Positions 16,530-25,282 of a DNA stretch of 64,000 nucleotides are shown here, one piece after another. This DNA comes from an uncultured Bacteroidales bacterium (GTDB lineage: Bacteria; Bacteroidota; Bacteroidia; Bacteroidales; Bacteroidaceae), in contig CADCHQ010000006.1 in NCBI GenBank assembly GCA_902801325.1, positions 1 through 64,000 of the forward strand. Reading direction: 5' to 3'. The notes below the pieces were generated by a model, which saw only the letters and a list, made by a program, of their open reading frames with translations, searched no databases and had not been told where the DNA came from. The position numbers and the translations under genes were made by a program. The first letter of the stretch is position 1, and every line of letters begins with the position of its first letter.

Positions 16530-17831
16530 CTATCCTCTAATGACTTCGAACAACGTTTTTATTCCCTTTATCTTCTGGCCCTTAATCCTTTGTAAGGTTT
16601 CGCGCAGGCGCAGGCGGGAGATGGCGGCATAGCTCTGGTGGTCGCGAACGTCGATGAGACCTATTTCTTCACGCGACAGGCCTCCTACCTTCATCAGGAA
16701 ACCCGCAATGTCTCCACGACTCAGTTTATCCTTCTTACCTTTACCTATATATAGAGTTTCCCAAACAGGAAGCAGGTGTCCATCGGTTTGTGTGGGGAAG
16801 CGAGACAAATCGCTGAATGGTGTAATCGACGAATCCTCGAGTTTTTCCTCCGGACCAACGATATAAAATACACGCCCCTCGCGATCCCAACGAGCTGTAC
16901 GTCCATTGCGATGAGTACGCACGTCATCGGTTAGCGGCAAGTGATAGTGAATGACATTGTCCAAAGCAGGAATATCAAGCCCACGGCTTGCCAAATCGGT
17001 ACTTACCAGAATATTGCACGAACCACTGAGAAAACGGAAGAGATTGCGCTCGCGATCGCGCTGTTCCATTCCACCATGCAGAAGGGCGGCATAGAAGCCT
17101 TGTTCGTGTAGGAATTTCCCAACACGTTCCACACTCTCGCGAAAGCCTACGAAGACGAGTGATGTCTGCTGTCCACAGGTAAGGAGTAATCGAGCAAGGG
17201 TCTCTAACTTATCTTTTTGAGGACTATCGACTCGCAACTCCTGAATGCGTTCATCAATGGAATCATCGAGATAGTCAAGACGTTGATATTCGGGCAAGAA
17301 ACGAGTGATTTCGGGATTATCTGTGGCAGAGAGCAACATGCGCTTCGATACGTTGGAGAGGTGCGAGAAGATGGCAGTCATCTCTTCGCGAAAGCCCAGC
17401 TCCAGGCATTTGTCAAACTCGTCGATGATGAGTGTGCGAATGGTAGTTGCATCTATGTTACCCTTTGTCAGGTGGTCGAGCAGACGGCCAGGTGTGCCAA
17501 CTACAAGTTGAGGCTTGCTTCCTGATATTGTGCGATGTTCGTCCATCGTAGGACGACCGCCATAGAGAGCAAGGGGACGAATGTCGGCACATGCTTGTCG
17601 GGCAACGGACACCGTCTGCATAGCCAGTTCTCGACTAGGTACTATCACCAAAGCCTGAACCACATCCTCATGAGGATTAAGCGATTCGAGCAAAGGCAAT
17701 AAATAAGCCAAGGTCTTGCCACTTCCCGTAGGACTTAGCAAGACCAAGCTATCATGTCGACGGAAAGCCTGTGCAGCGTCCTGCTGCATGGCATTGAGCC
17801 CGTCGATTCCAAGTTTCGTTAAATCAATCAA
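16530..17831 (-). CDS. DEAD-box ATP-dependent RNA helicase (DbpA-like)
   Basis: 433 aa. Motif I is SPTGSGKT, Ia PSRELA, Ib TPGRLL, III SAT, V STDLASRGLDI and VI HRNGRTAR. Motif II reads DEFD in place of DEAD. A C-terminal region (about 360-433, IGKGKKDKLSRGDIAGFLM) resembles the DbpA RNA-binding domain, which targets 23S rRNA. The likely role is ribosome assembly or RNA remodelling. Its ATG overlaps the stop of the serine palmitoyltransferase gene by four bases (ATGA), so the two are translationally coupled. Confidence 0.88.
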   Translation of the reverse strand: MIDLTKLGIDGLNAMQQDAAQAFRRHDSLVLLSPTGSGKTLAYLLPLLESLNPHEDVVQALVIVPSRELAMQTVSVARQACADIRPLALYGGRPTMDEHRTISGSKPQLVVGTPGRLLDHLTKGNIDATTIRTLIIDEFDKCLELGFREEMTAIFSHLSNVSKRMLLSATDNPEITRFLPEYQRLDYLDDSIDERIQELRVDSPQKDKLETLARLLLTCGQQTSLVFVGFRESVERVGKFLHEQGFYAALLHGGMEQRDRERNLFRFLSGSCNILVSTDLASRGLDIPALDNVIHYHLPLTDDVRTHRNGRTARWDREGRVFYIVGPEEKLEDSSITPFSDLSRFPTQTDGHLLPVWETLYIGKGKKDKLSRGDIAGFLMKVGGLSREEIGLIDVRDHQSYAAISRLRLRETLQRIKGQKIKGIKTLFEVIRG

Positions 17832-19015
17832 AGGATTTCGAGTTCCTTGAATACTTTCTTCAGTTTCACAACCGACTCATCCACCTGCTCGTGGGTGTGG
17901 TTTGCCATAAGAGCATAGCGCACCAACGTGTCCTGAGGAGCACAAGCGGGAGGAATAACAGGATTGATGAAGACACCTTCGTTGAAGGCCATTGCAACAG
18001 CCTTGAACGTCTTCTCCGTGTCGCGCACATAAAGAGGAATGATAGGACTCTCTGTATCACCAATCTCAAATCCTTCCTCGCGGAAACGACCGAGTGCATA
18101 GTTGGTAACATCCCACAATGCCTGCAGGCGTTCGGGTTCTTGCTGAATGATGTGCAAGGCCTCGCGTGCGGCAGCAGTAGCAGCAGGCGTACAGCTGGCT
18201 GAGAAGATGTAGGTGCGTACGGTATGACGCAACCAATTGATGATGCTTGAGTCAGCAGCAATGAAGCCTCCGATGCTGGCCAGTGACTTAGAGAATGTAC
18301 CCATGATGAGATCTACATCCTTTGTCAGTCCGAAGTGGTCGCATACGCCCCTACCCTGACGACCGAAGACACCCAAACCGTGGGCCTCGTCAACCATGAT
18401 GGCTGTGCCAGAATACTTCTTCTTCAGTTCAACGATTTCAGGCAGTTTGCAAAGGTCACCTTCCATAGAGAACACACCGTCTACAACCACCAGCTTAATG
18501 GCATCAGGTTCGCAACGCTGGAGATGCTTCTCCAAGTCAGCCATATCGTTGTGCTTGTATTTCAGCTGTGTTGCAAAAGAGAGACGGCGTCCGTCGACAA
18601 TGGAAGCATGGTCACGGTCGTCACAGATGATGTAATCGTTCTTGCCAACAAGCTGGCTGATGACACCACTATTAACCGTAAAGCCAGTAGCAAAGCACAA
18701 TGCCTCTTCCTTGCCTACAAACTCGGCCAACTCCTTTTCCAACTGAACATGAATGTCAAGCGTACCATTAAGGAAACGGCTTCCTGCACATCCACTACCA
18801 TACTTCTGCATAGCAGCACAACCGGCATCAATAACGCGCTGATCGCCCGTCAAGCCAGTATAAGCGTTAGAGCCGAACATAAGCACACGCTTGCCTTCCA
18901 TAATGACTTCTGTGCCTTGTTTACCTTCTATTTCACGAAAATAAGGATAGATACCCTGCGCCATAAATTCCTGTGGCAGAGTATAATGTGATAGTTTTTC
19001 CTGTAATAATCCCAT
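17828..19015 (-). CDS. spt: Serine palmitoyltransferase
   Basis: 395 aa, an alpha-oxoamine synthase of the AOS/KBL/SPT fold. It condenses serine with a fatty acyl-CoA, the first step of sphingolipid synthesis, which Bacteroidales carry out. K243 in TFSKSLASIGG is the expected PLP lysine; VDEAHGLGVFG holds the cofactor-binding Asp-His region. Length and sequence fit the Bacteroides SPT better than KBL or BioF: note GFTVNSGVISQLVGKNDYII. The gene is divergent from a lipid-kinase homologue. A -7 motif lies at 19038-19045. Confidence 0.9.
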   Translation of the reverse strand: MGLLQEKLSHYTLPQEFMAQGIYPYFREIEGKQGTEVIMEGKRVLMFGSNAYTGLTGDQRVIDAGCAAMQKYGSGCAGSRFLNGTLDIHVQLEKELAEFVGKEEALCFATGFTVNSGVISQLVGKNDYIICDDRDHASIVDGRRLSFATQLKYKHNDMADLEKHLQRCEPDAIKLVVVDGVFSMEGDLCKLPEIVELKKKYSGTAIMVDEAHGLGVFGRQGRGVCDHFGLTKDVDLIMGTFSKSLASIGGFIAADSSIINWLRHTVRTYIFSASCTPAATAAAREALHIIQQEPERLQALWDVTNYALGRFREEGFEIGDTESPIIPLYVRDTEKTFKAVAMAFNEGVFINPVIPPACAPQDTLVRYALMANHTHEQVDESVVKLKKVFKELEIL

Positions 19016-19037
19016 AATATTTCTTCAATACAGGCTG

Positions 19038-19045
19038 CAAAGATA
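19038..19045 (-). promoter_or_regulatory. -7 element of the spt-helicase operon
   Basis: CAAAGATA on the plus strand reads TATCTTTG on the minus strand, an exact TAnnTTTG motif, 23 bases before the spt ATG. The reciprocal TATCTTTG at 19141-19148 serves the divergent kinase gene. Confidence 0.6.
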
Positions 19046-19140
19046 CAATAATTAATTATAAATAGGAAATTAATAGTTAAAAAAATGTAGAGCAATGCTA
19101 TAAAATAGCAATTCATAACAGGTATTTCGCAATTATTAAT

Positions 19141-19148
19141 TATCTTTG
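19141..19148 (+). promoter_or_regulatory. -7 element of the lipid kinase gene
   Basis: TATCTTTG lies 11 bases before the ATG at 19160, which implies a very short leader. No clear -33 box. Confidence 0.45.
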
Positions 19149-19159
19149 TCGGCTGAGCT

Positions 19160-20203
19160 ATGAGACGACGTGTAAGATTTATTGTAAACCCCATTTCGGG
19201 CACTCGAGGAAAAGATTCCATTGTGAAACTCATCCCCGAATACCTTTCTGCCGACAGGTTTGAGTACGACATGGTGTTTACTGAACGTTCGGGACATGCT
19301 GCCTTGCTTGCAACGAAGGCGGTTGAGGAAGGTATCGACATTGTGGTTGCTGTGGGCGGAGACGGAACTGTCAACGAGGTAGCACGTTCATTGGTGCATA
19401 CTCCTGCGGCGTTGGCCATAATCCCATGCGGAAGCGGTAATGGCCTTGCGCGACATCTCTTCATCCCTATCAACCCTATTGGAGCTTTAAAGATCTTAGC
19501 CGAATGCACCATTGAGACATTGGATTACGGGAAAATCAATGGCCAGCCATTCTTCTGCACCTGTGGCATCGGCTTTGATGCCTTCATCAGTCAGAAGTTT
19601 GCCGAAGCAGGGAAACGCGGATTGCTTACCTATGTCGACAACACCCTCAAGCAAGGACTTACCTATAAGCCACAGACTTATCAAATCAGCATCGACGGAC
19701 AGGAAGAAACCTATGAGGCATTCCTCATCGCATGCGCCAATGCCAGTCAGTATGGCAACAATGTGTTTATCGCACCCGCAGCATCGATGAACGACGGGCT
19801 GATGGACGTTACCATACTTGAGCCCTTCAACCTGCTCGAGGCCCCGCAAGTGGTTATGCAACTGCTAAACAAAACCATTGACAAGAACAGCCACACGCGA
19901 ACCTTCCAGTGCAAGCGTGTCCACATACATAGGGAAGAACCCGGTGTCGTGCATTTCGACGGTGAGCCCATGCAATGCGGGACAGACATCGATGTGGAAC
20001 TCATTAGCAAAGGCATTAATGTAGTCGTGAATACGAAAGAACAAAAGATTGCACTCCCATTGTTCAGTGCCTTCACAGACATATACACTAATATGCAAAT
20101 CGAGGTTGACAGACTGAAGACTGACATTCAGAACGACTTTCGACAAACCAACGAGCGCATCAAGCGCATCAACACTGAACTACTAAACAAACTGAAAATA
20201 TAG
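19160..20203 (+). CDS. Diacylglycerol/sphingosine kinase family lipid kinase
   Basis: 347 aa. The DAGK catalytic fold shows the ATP-binding GGDGTVNE (66-73), PCGSGNGLARHL, and a C-terminal beta-sandwich with a FDGEP segment. YegS/DgkB-type enzymes phosphorylate lipids. The C-terminal 45 residues (TDIYTNMQIEVDRLKTDIQN) look helical or coiled-coil and extend past the usual domain. Divergent position next to spt suggests a sphingoid base or ceramide substrate, but this is inference; diacylglycerol or undecaprenol remain possible. Confidence 0.82.
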   Translation: MRRRVRFIVNPISGTRGKDSIVKLIPEYLSADRFEYDMVFTERSGHAALLATKAVEEGIDIVVAVGGDGTVNEVARSLVHTPAALAIIPCGSGNGLARHLFIPINPIGALKILAECTIETLDYGKINGQPFFCTCGIGFDAFISQKFAEAGKRGLLTYVDNTLKQGLTYKPQTYQISIDGQEETYEAFLIACANASQYGNNVFIAPAASMNDGLMDVTILEPFNLLEAPQVVMQLLNKTIDKNSHTRTFQCKRVHIHREEPGVVHFDGEPMQCGTDIDVELISKGINVVVNTKEQKIALPLFSAFTDIYTNMQIEVDRLKTDIQNDFRQTNERIKRINTELLNKLKI

Positions 20204-20240
20204 TCAATCGTAATTCGTAACTCATAATTCGTAACTCATC

Positions 20241-20861
20241 ATGTATATCATAGGAATTGCAGGAGGAACAGGTAGTGGAAAAACCACTGTAGTCAGGAGA
20301 ATCGTTGAGGCCTTGCCCGTCGACAAGATTTCACTCATCCCACAAGACTCGTACTACAACGACACCACGCATCTGACAATGGAAGAGCGCAGGCGCATCA
20401 ACTTTGACCATCCCGATGCCTTTGACTGGGACCTGCTTACGCACCAGATCGAAGAACTGCGTAACGGAAGAGCCATTGAGCAACCTACCTATTCGTACAT
20501 AGAGAGCAACAGACAGGCCGAAACCGTACATGTAGAGCCTTGTGAGGTTATTATCATCGAAGGCATCATGGCCTTGTTTAAGAAAGAGCTACGCGATTTG
20601 ATGGACCTAAAAATCTTCGTTGATGCCGACCCCGACGAGCGACTGATTCGCGTCATACAAAGGGACACCGTTGAACGAGGACGGACAACACAAATGGTTA
20701 TCGACCGCTACCTCGATGTGCTAAAGCCTATGCATGAGGAATTTATTGAACCAACGAAGCGCTATGCCGACCTCATCATTCCTCAAGGCGGAAACAACTC
20801 GAAGGCCATCGAGATTATGCGAACCTACATCATCCATCGCCTACGTCCCGGACAAATTTAA
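20241..20861 (+). CDS. udk: Uridine kinase
   Basis: 206 aa. The P-loop is GGTGSGKTT (residues 7-15). QDSYYND and NFDHPDAFDWDLL are uridine-kinase signatures. It phosphorylates uridine and cytidine in pyrimidine salvage. The gene follows the lipid kinase by 37 bases of AATTCGTAACTC words. The reading frame of the next gene appears to begin inside or directly at its 3' end. Confidence 0.92.
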   Translation: MYIIGIAGGTGSGKTTVVRRIVEALPVDKISLIPQDSYYNDTTHLTMEERRRINFDHPDAFDWDLLTHQIEELRNGRAIEQPTYSYIESNRQAETVHVEPCEVIIIEGIMALFKKELRDLMDLKIFVDADPDERLIRVIQRDTVERGRTTQMVIDRYLDVLKPMHEEFIEPTKRYADLIIPQGGNNSKAIEIMRTYIIHRLRPGQI

Positions 20862-20944
20862 TCCTTCTCTTTTGTCTCTTCCTGGTTGCCTGTCATAAGG
20901 ACAAGGAAGAAAGGCTATCTTCTGTATTCAACGATGCGGAAGAG

Positions 20945-22030
20945 GTGGATTCTTTGTCGTCTGCTTATGACTTGAGAGATATTGAAGAATCAGGTGAACT
21001 AATCTGTATAACTCTCTCAGGACCTGATACTTATTTTGAGTTTAGAGGAAAAGGATTCGGACTTCAGAACGATCTTGCAGAAGCCTATGCACACCAGATT
21101 GGAGCACGCCTTCGTATGGAGGTCGCACACGACACGGCGGAGATACTCAATCGCTTGCAAAATAGAGAAGTCGACATCGCAACGATGCAATTGCCCTCCT
21201 CCTCGGGAACTATACGATGCGAAAACGGATGGCTCGTTCATCAAGAAGCGCCCCAACTGGCTCAGTCAATCAACGACTGGTATTCGCCCGAACTAGTACA
21301 ACAATTCAAGAACCGTCCTAAGACAACAGTTGCCGTACAACGGCAAGCAAGACCTGTTATGCTCAATGCAAGCACAGGACAAATATGTCAATACGACGCC
21401 CTACTCCAACGCCATGCTGCCGCCATCGGTTGGGATTGGCGATTGCTAGCAGCACAATGCTATCAGGAATCTGCGTTCGACCCGAGGGCTATTTCTTGGG
21501 CGGGGGCTCAAGGACTTATGCAGATCATGCCAGGCACAGCCGCACATTTGGGAGTAACGGGTAATATCTTTGACCCTGAGACCAATATCGAAGCCAGCGT
21601 AAGATATTTGAAGGAATTGAACCAGACTTTTGCTGATATTCCTGGGCAATCGTCTCGCATTCCCTTTATCCTTGCCGCCTATAACGGAGGAGTAAATCAT
21701 GTACGCGACGCTATGGCTCTCGCCAGAAAGCATGGGCAAAATGAAAAGGCATGGCGTGATGTTGAGCCTTATATCCTGCACTTAAGCGAACCGCAATACT
21801 ATCGCGACCCGGTGGTCACGTCGGGTTATCTGCGAGGGAGTGAAACCTATGGTTATGTGCGAAACATCATGGATCGATGGGGACAATACTGCGGACAAGC
21901 TCGCAATTACAGCAAGGCCAGCACGCCACAACCCTCGAAGCACTCGAAACATCCTACCCAAGTACAGCGTCCCGACTTATTAAATGGGCTTAACGATAAA
22001 CCTGCCCCCACTCCCACCGATTCCGTATGA
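20945..22030 (+). CDS. MltF-like lytic transglycosylase lipoprotein; true start upstream
   Basis: At least 361 aa: an N-terminal solute-binding-like domain (about 15-115, GFGLQNDLAEAYAHQIGARL) and a C-terminal SLT transglycosylase domain with catalytic Glu in CYQESAFDP and motifs GAQGLMQIMPGTA and AAYNGG. It would cleave peptidoglycan glycan strands. The first canonical start is GTG at 20945, but the same frame upstream from 20861 reads ILLFCLFLVACHKDKEE, a clear lipobox, with no ATG, GTG or TTG between the in-frame stop at 20747-20749 and 20945. The real product is probably a lipoprotein with a non-canonical start near 20861. ATGA overlap with the next gene. Confidence 0.85.
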   Translation: MDSLSSAYDLRDIEESGELICITLSGPDTYFEFRGKGFGLQNDLAEAYAHQIGARLRMEVAHDTAEILNRLQNREVDIATMQLPSSSGTIRCENGWLVHQEAPQLAQSINDWYSPELVQQFKNRPKTTVAVQRQARPVMLNASTGQICQYDALLQRHAAAIGWDWRLLAAQCYQESAFDPRAISWAGAQGLMQIMPGTAAHLGVTGNIFDPETNIEASVRYLKELNQTFADIPGQSSRIPFILAAYNGGVNHVRDAMALARKHGQNEKAWRDVEPYILHLSEPQYYRDPVVTSGYLRGSETYGYVRNIMDRWGQYCGQARNYSKASTPQPSKHSKHPTQVQRPDLLNGLNDKPAPTPTDSV

Positions 22031-25000
22031 ACTACGCCAATGACTTATATCAGGAGGTTCGGGCATTAGTCACGACGAACGAAGACTTAATCATCAAGTA
22101 TCGCCGTCTGGGACGCTTGCTCGACAGAGTTCTCAAGGAAAGGACCGAGGGAGACAGCATCGCCTATCACGGACTTATTCCCCGCATCTATCTCTTGTGC
22201 AAAAGATACGACCTTGACCACAAGCCGCTTTGCATTCTATATGGCAACATTAGGAAGGCAAACGAAGGTTCGTTCTTTCCCGAACAAGAGGACTTTCTCT
22301 ATGATGCAAAGGCTCTCTGCCAAGCGATTGCCGAGTTCTACAACGAACCCATTCCTCTGTCAATTGCCGAAATCTTGCCCAAGAAATGGCGAGCATGGGA
22401 AGGCAAAGCTTTGGAAACAGGCCAGCACCTGCGACTTACCGTTTCAGAGTGGGACGAGAACACTATTCAAGGATTCGACGAATACGGAGAAAAGCAAGTG
22501 GTAAAGTATGGAAACGAATGGAGCCTCAACGAGCAGCTCTATCCCTTTGCCACACTCAACCTGCTGGACATCAGCATAAACGAGGACAAACAATTATGTC
22601 CGAAGTTCATCATCCTCGAACCCGATTATCTGATTGATATCACAGCCGTTTGTCAATGCGTGAAGGATTACGGGAACTCGCCTTTGCACTACCTCATGAA
22701 CAAGTTTCAGCCACGCGAGTATACGCTGGCCATCCAACTGGGTAATGCCGCCAACCAGTTCCTCGACGATGCTGTACGCTCTGAGGACTCCTTTCTCGAT
22801 TCCATGAGGAAGAGTTTCCAAGACTACGCACTCAATTATTGCACGCTGGAAGGAATCGATGAAGAGTTCTTCAAACAATGTCGTGAGCAACACAAGAATA
22901 TCAATCGTGTTGTCAAGGACATCTTCCCCCAGACTGGCATCAACGTAATCGAGGATGGAGCTTTGCTTGAGCCAAACTTCTTCTGTCCGCTTTTGGGATT
23001 GCAAGGACGCATGGACTTGCTGACGAGAAACGAAGACACCATTGTGGAGTTGAAGGGCGGTAAGCGCGACGAATTCCACAACACCTTCAAGCTCGAACAT
23101 GCTTGGCAGATGGCTCTGTATAAGGAAGTGTTGCATTACAATCTCGGGAAATCGAGGAGTCAGATTCGCACACTTTTGCTCTACTCCCGTTATCCTCAGA
23201 TCTACGACATCAGGCTTGGACAGCAGGCAATCGTGGAAGCCCTGAACATGCGAAACGGCATCGTATACGTCGACCGCATGCTTCGAGAAAATCCGAAGGA
23301 ATTCCTGCTCTCGCTGAAGGAAGAAGATTTCAATCCGTTGCATAGCACGGGGAAACTCTATCAAGATTACATCCGACCCAGAGTTCAGGAGTTCCTAAGC
23401 ACACTCCAAGGCTCTTCGCCACTCGCCTTCGACTATTTCTGCACGATGGTGGCTTTCCTCGAACGAGAACAATTACACGCGAAGGTGGGTGAAAACAGGC
23501 CTGACAGCGACAGAGGATTTGCCCAAGCGTGGTTGTGCGACGATGAGACGAAACTCATACAAGGCAACATCATCACTGACCTCCGCCTGCAACCTATTGT
23601 CAATGAGCGAGGTATGCTCACGCACATCGAAGCCCACTTCGAGCCAGACAATCAAGGACAGCCCAATTTCCGTGAAAACGACTCCGTCCTGCTCTATGAA
23701 CGGGAAAGCGAAGGCGACAACATCACGAACCGTCGTTCCATTCGTTGTCAGGTGGAAACTCTCATGCCCGATACTCTGCTCCTGCGTCTCATCTTCCCTC
23801 AGCGCGACATTTCATTTATTAAGGAAGATGGCCTATACGCCATAGAATCCTCACACAGCGACGGAATATTTGCCCAGCAATACAGCGGGCTCTATGCTTA
23901 TCTTGCTTCAGGTCAGTCTCCTATGTCGCCACCCATCTACGTAAAGTTGCTGATTGGTCCGCCTGGAAGCGGAAAGACCAGCGTTGCCTTGCGCAAGATG
24001 GTAGAAGAGGGATTGGAAGGAGAAGGGAACATGTTGCTTATGGCCTATACCAACCGCGCTGTGGACGAGATTTGCAAGATGCTGGAGTCTTTGCCCGGTT
24101 CGCCTGATTATGTTCGTATCGGACAGGAGACATCGTGCGAAAAGCCATACAGACATAGGTTACTGCGAAACCTGATTGCAGATTGCGCCAATCGCCAACA
24201 AGTGCTCGAACGCCTTCAGCCCATACGTCTGGTTTGTGGGACAGTTACCAGTCTTGCAGGTGCAACCAATCTTCGCAAACTGAAGAACTTCCGAACCGCC
24301 TACCTTGATGAGGCTTCCCAAGTGCTCGAACCCCAGCTTTTACCCCTACTCGACGCCTCACCCCGATGGGTGATGATAGGCGACCAGAAGCAGTTGCCCG
24401 CCGTTGTTGTCCAACCCTCAAGCGTAAGTGAGGTGAAGAGCGAACTATTGCGCGAGATAGGTCTTGCGGATTGTCGGAACTCCTTCTTCGAGCGCCTTCA
24501 CACACTCATTCGCGATGGCAAAATCGAAGGAGAGGAAGAGATGTTGGAGCGGCAAGGGCGCATGCACTCCGAAATCAATGCGTTTGTGGCCAACCGCTAT
24601 TATGAAGACCGTCTGCAAGTGGTGCCTCTACCCCATCAGACACAACCGCTTCCTTGGAAGGTTTCCAGCGATGCCGCCCACTTGCTCACTTATCTGGCCA
24701 CCCATCGCATGGGTTGCTTTAACGTCACAAAAGATTATACTATCGGCAACAATAAGATTAACCAACCTGAGGCCCAGACTATAGCAAGCATCGTCCAATG
24801 CTTCTACAACCTCTACCAACAAGTTGGGCAACCTTGGACACCCGATAGTGCAATCGGCATCATAGTGCCTTTCCGAGGTCAGATAGCACAGATACGTCAG
24901 GAACTCGCCCGCCTCGAAATCCCCCAATACGAGTCAATTACTATCGACACCGTCGAACGCTATCAAGGAAGTCAGCGCGACATCATTCTATTCTCCACAG

Positions 25001-25197
25001 TCGTGAGTCAGCCATATCAAGTTTCCATCCTCTCTGCCCCTGTTGTAACGGACGGAAGCCCCATTGACCGCAAACTGAATGTCGCCGTTACGCGAGCTCG
25101 AAACCAATTCTTCCTTGTAGGCAACCTTGCGCTGCTGTCCCAGGCGGAAGATTATAGGGTGCTCATCGACTACATGAAAGCCTATAATTCTGATTAG
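22027..25197 (+). CDS. Dna2-like PD-(D/E)XK nuclease and superfamily 1 helicase fusion
   Basis: 1056 aa. The N-terminal part (about 230-450) has a Cas4/RecB-like nuclease core: GRMDLL with IVELKGGK near 325-342. The C-terminal part is an SF1B helicase: Walker A GPPGSGKT near 642, Walker B YLDEASQ near 759, GDQKQLP, VERYQGSQRD near 975, and NVAVTRAR near 1018. This is the Dna2 domain order, suggesting processing of DNA ends or flaps in repair. The first 220 residues match no family I recognise. Its ATG overlaps the transglycosylase stop. Confidence 0.82.
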   Translation: MNYANDLYQEVRALVTTNEDLIIKYRRLGRLLDRVLKERTEGDSIAYHGLIPRIYLLCKRYDLDHKPLCILYGNIRKANEGSFFPEQEDFLYDAKALCQAIAEFYNEPIPLSIAEILPKKWRAWEGKALETGQHLRLTVSEWDENTIQGFDEYGEKQVVKYGNEWSLNEQLYPFATLNLLDISINEDKQLCPKFIILEPDYLIDITAVCQCVKDYGNSPLHYLMNKFQPREYTLAIQLGNAANQFLDDAVRSEDSFLDSMRKSFQDYALNYCTLEGIDEEFFKQCREQHKNINRVVKDIFPQTGINVIEDGALLEPNFFCPLLGLQGRMDLLTRNEDTIVELKGGKRDEFHNTFKLEHAWQMALYKEVLHYNLGKSRSQIRTLLLYSRYPQIYDIRLGQQAIVEALNMRNGIVYVDRMLRENPKEFLLSLKEEDFNPLHSTGKLYQDYIRPRVQEFLSTLQGSSPLAFDYFCTMVAFLEREQLHAKVGENRPDSDRGFAQAWLCDDETKLIQGNIITDLRLQPIVNERGMLTHIEAHFEPDNQGQPNFRENDSVLLYERESEGDNITNRRSIRCQVETLMPDTLLLRLIFPQRDISFIKEDGLYAIESSHSDGIFAQQYSGLYAYLASGQSPMSPPIYVKLLIGPPGSGKTSVALRKMVEEGLEGEGNMLLMAYTNRAVDEICKMLESLPGSPDYVRIGQETSCEKPYRHRLLRNLIADCANRQQVLERLQPIRLVCGTVTSLAGATNLRKLKNFRTAYLDEASQVLEPQLLPLLDASPRWVMIGDQKQLPAVVVQPSSVSEVKSELLREIGLADCRNSFFERLHTLIRDGKIEGEEEMLERQGRMHSEINAFVANRYYEDRLQVVPLPHQTQPLPWKVSSDAAHLLTYLATHRMGCFNVTKDYTIGNNKINQPEAQTIASIVQCFYNLYQQVGQPWTPDSAIGIIVPFRGQIAQIRQELARLEIPQYESITIDTVERYQGSQRDIILFSTVVSQPYQVSILSAPVVTDGSPIDRKLNVAVTRARNQFFLVGNLALLSQAEDYRVLIDYMKAYNSD

Positions 25198-25222
25198 AAC
25201 TTTGTTAAATAAAGTTTAGTTC

Positions 25223-25253
25223 TTTGTCATTACACAAAAAATGGTTATCTTTG
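25223..25253 (+). promoter_or_regulatory. Promoter of the TolC-MacAB operon
   Basis: TTTG (25223-25226), a 19-bp gap and TATCTTTG (25246-25253) match the Bacteroidetes consensus exactly. The leader to the ATG at 25283 is about 25 bases. Confidence 0.7.
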
Positions 25254-25282
25254 TCGGCCATTAAATAAAAATAAGTAATGTA

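Noticed and set aside
16812..17831. DEFD motif II as sign of an inactive helicase
   Set aside because: All other motifs are intact, and DEFD seems to be usual in this Bacteroidetes subfamily, so it is not taken as a defect.
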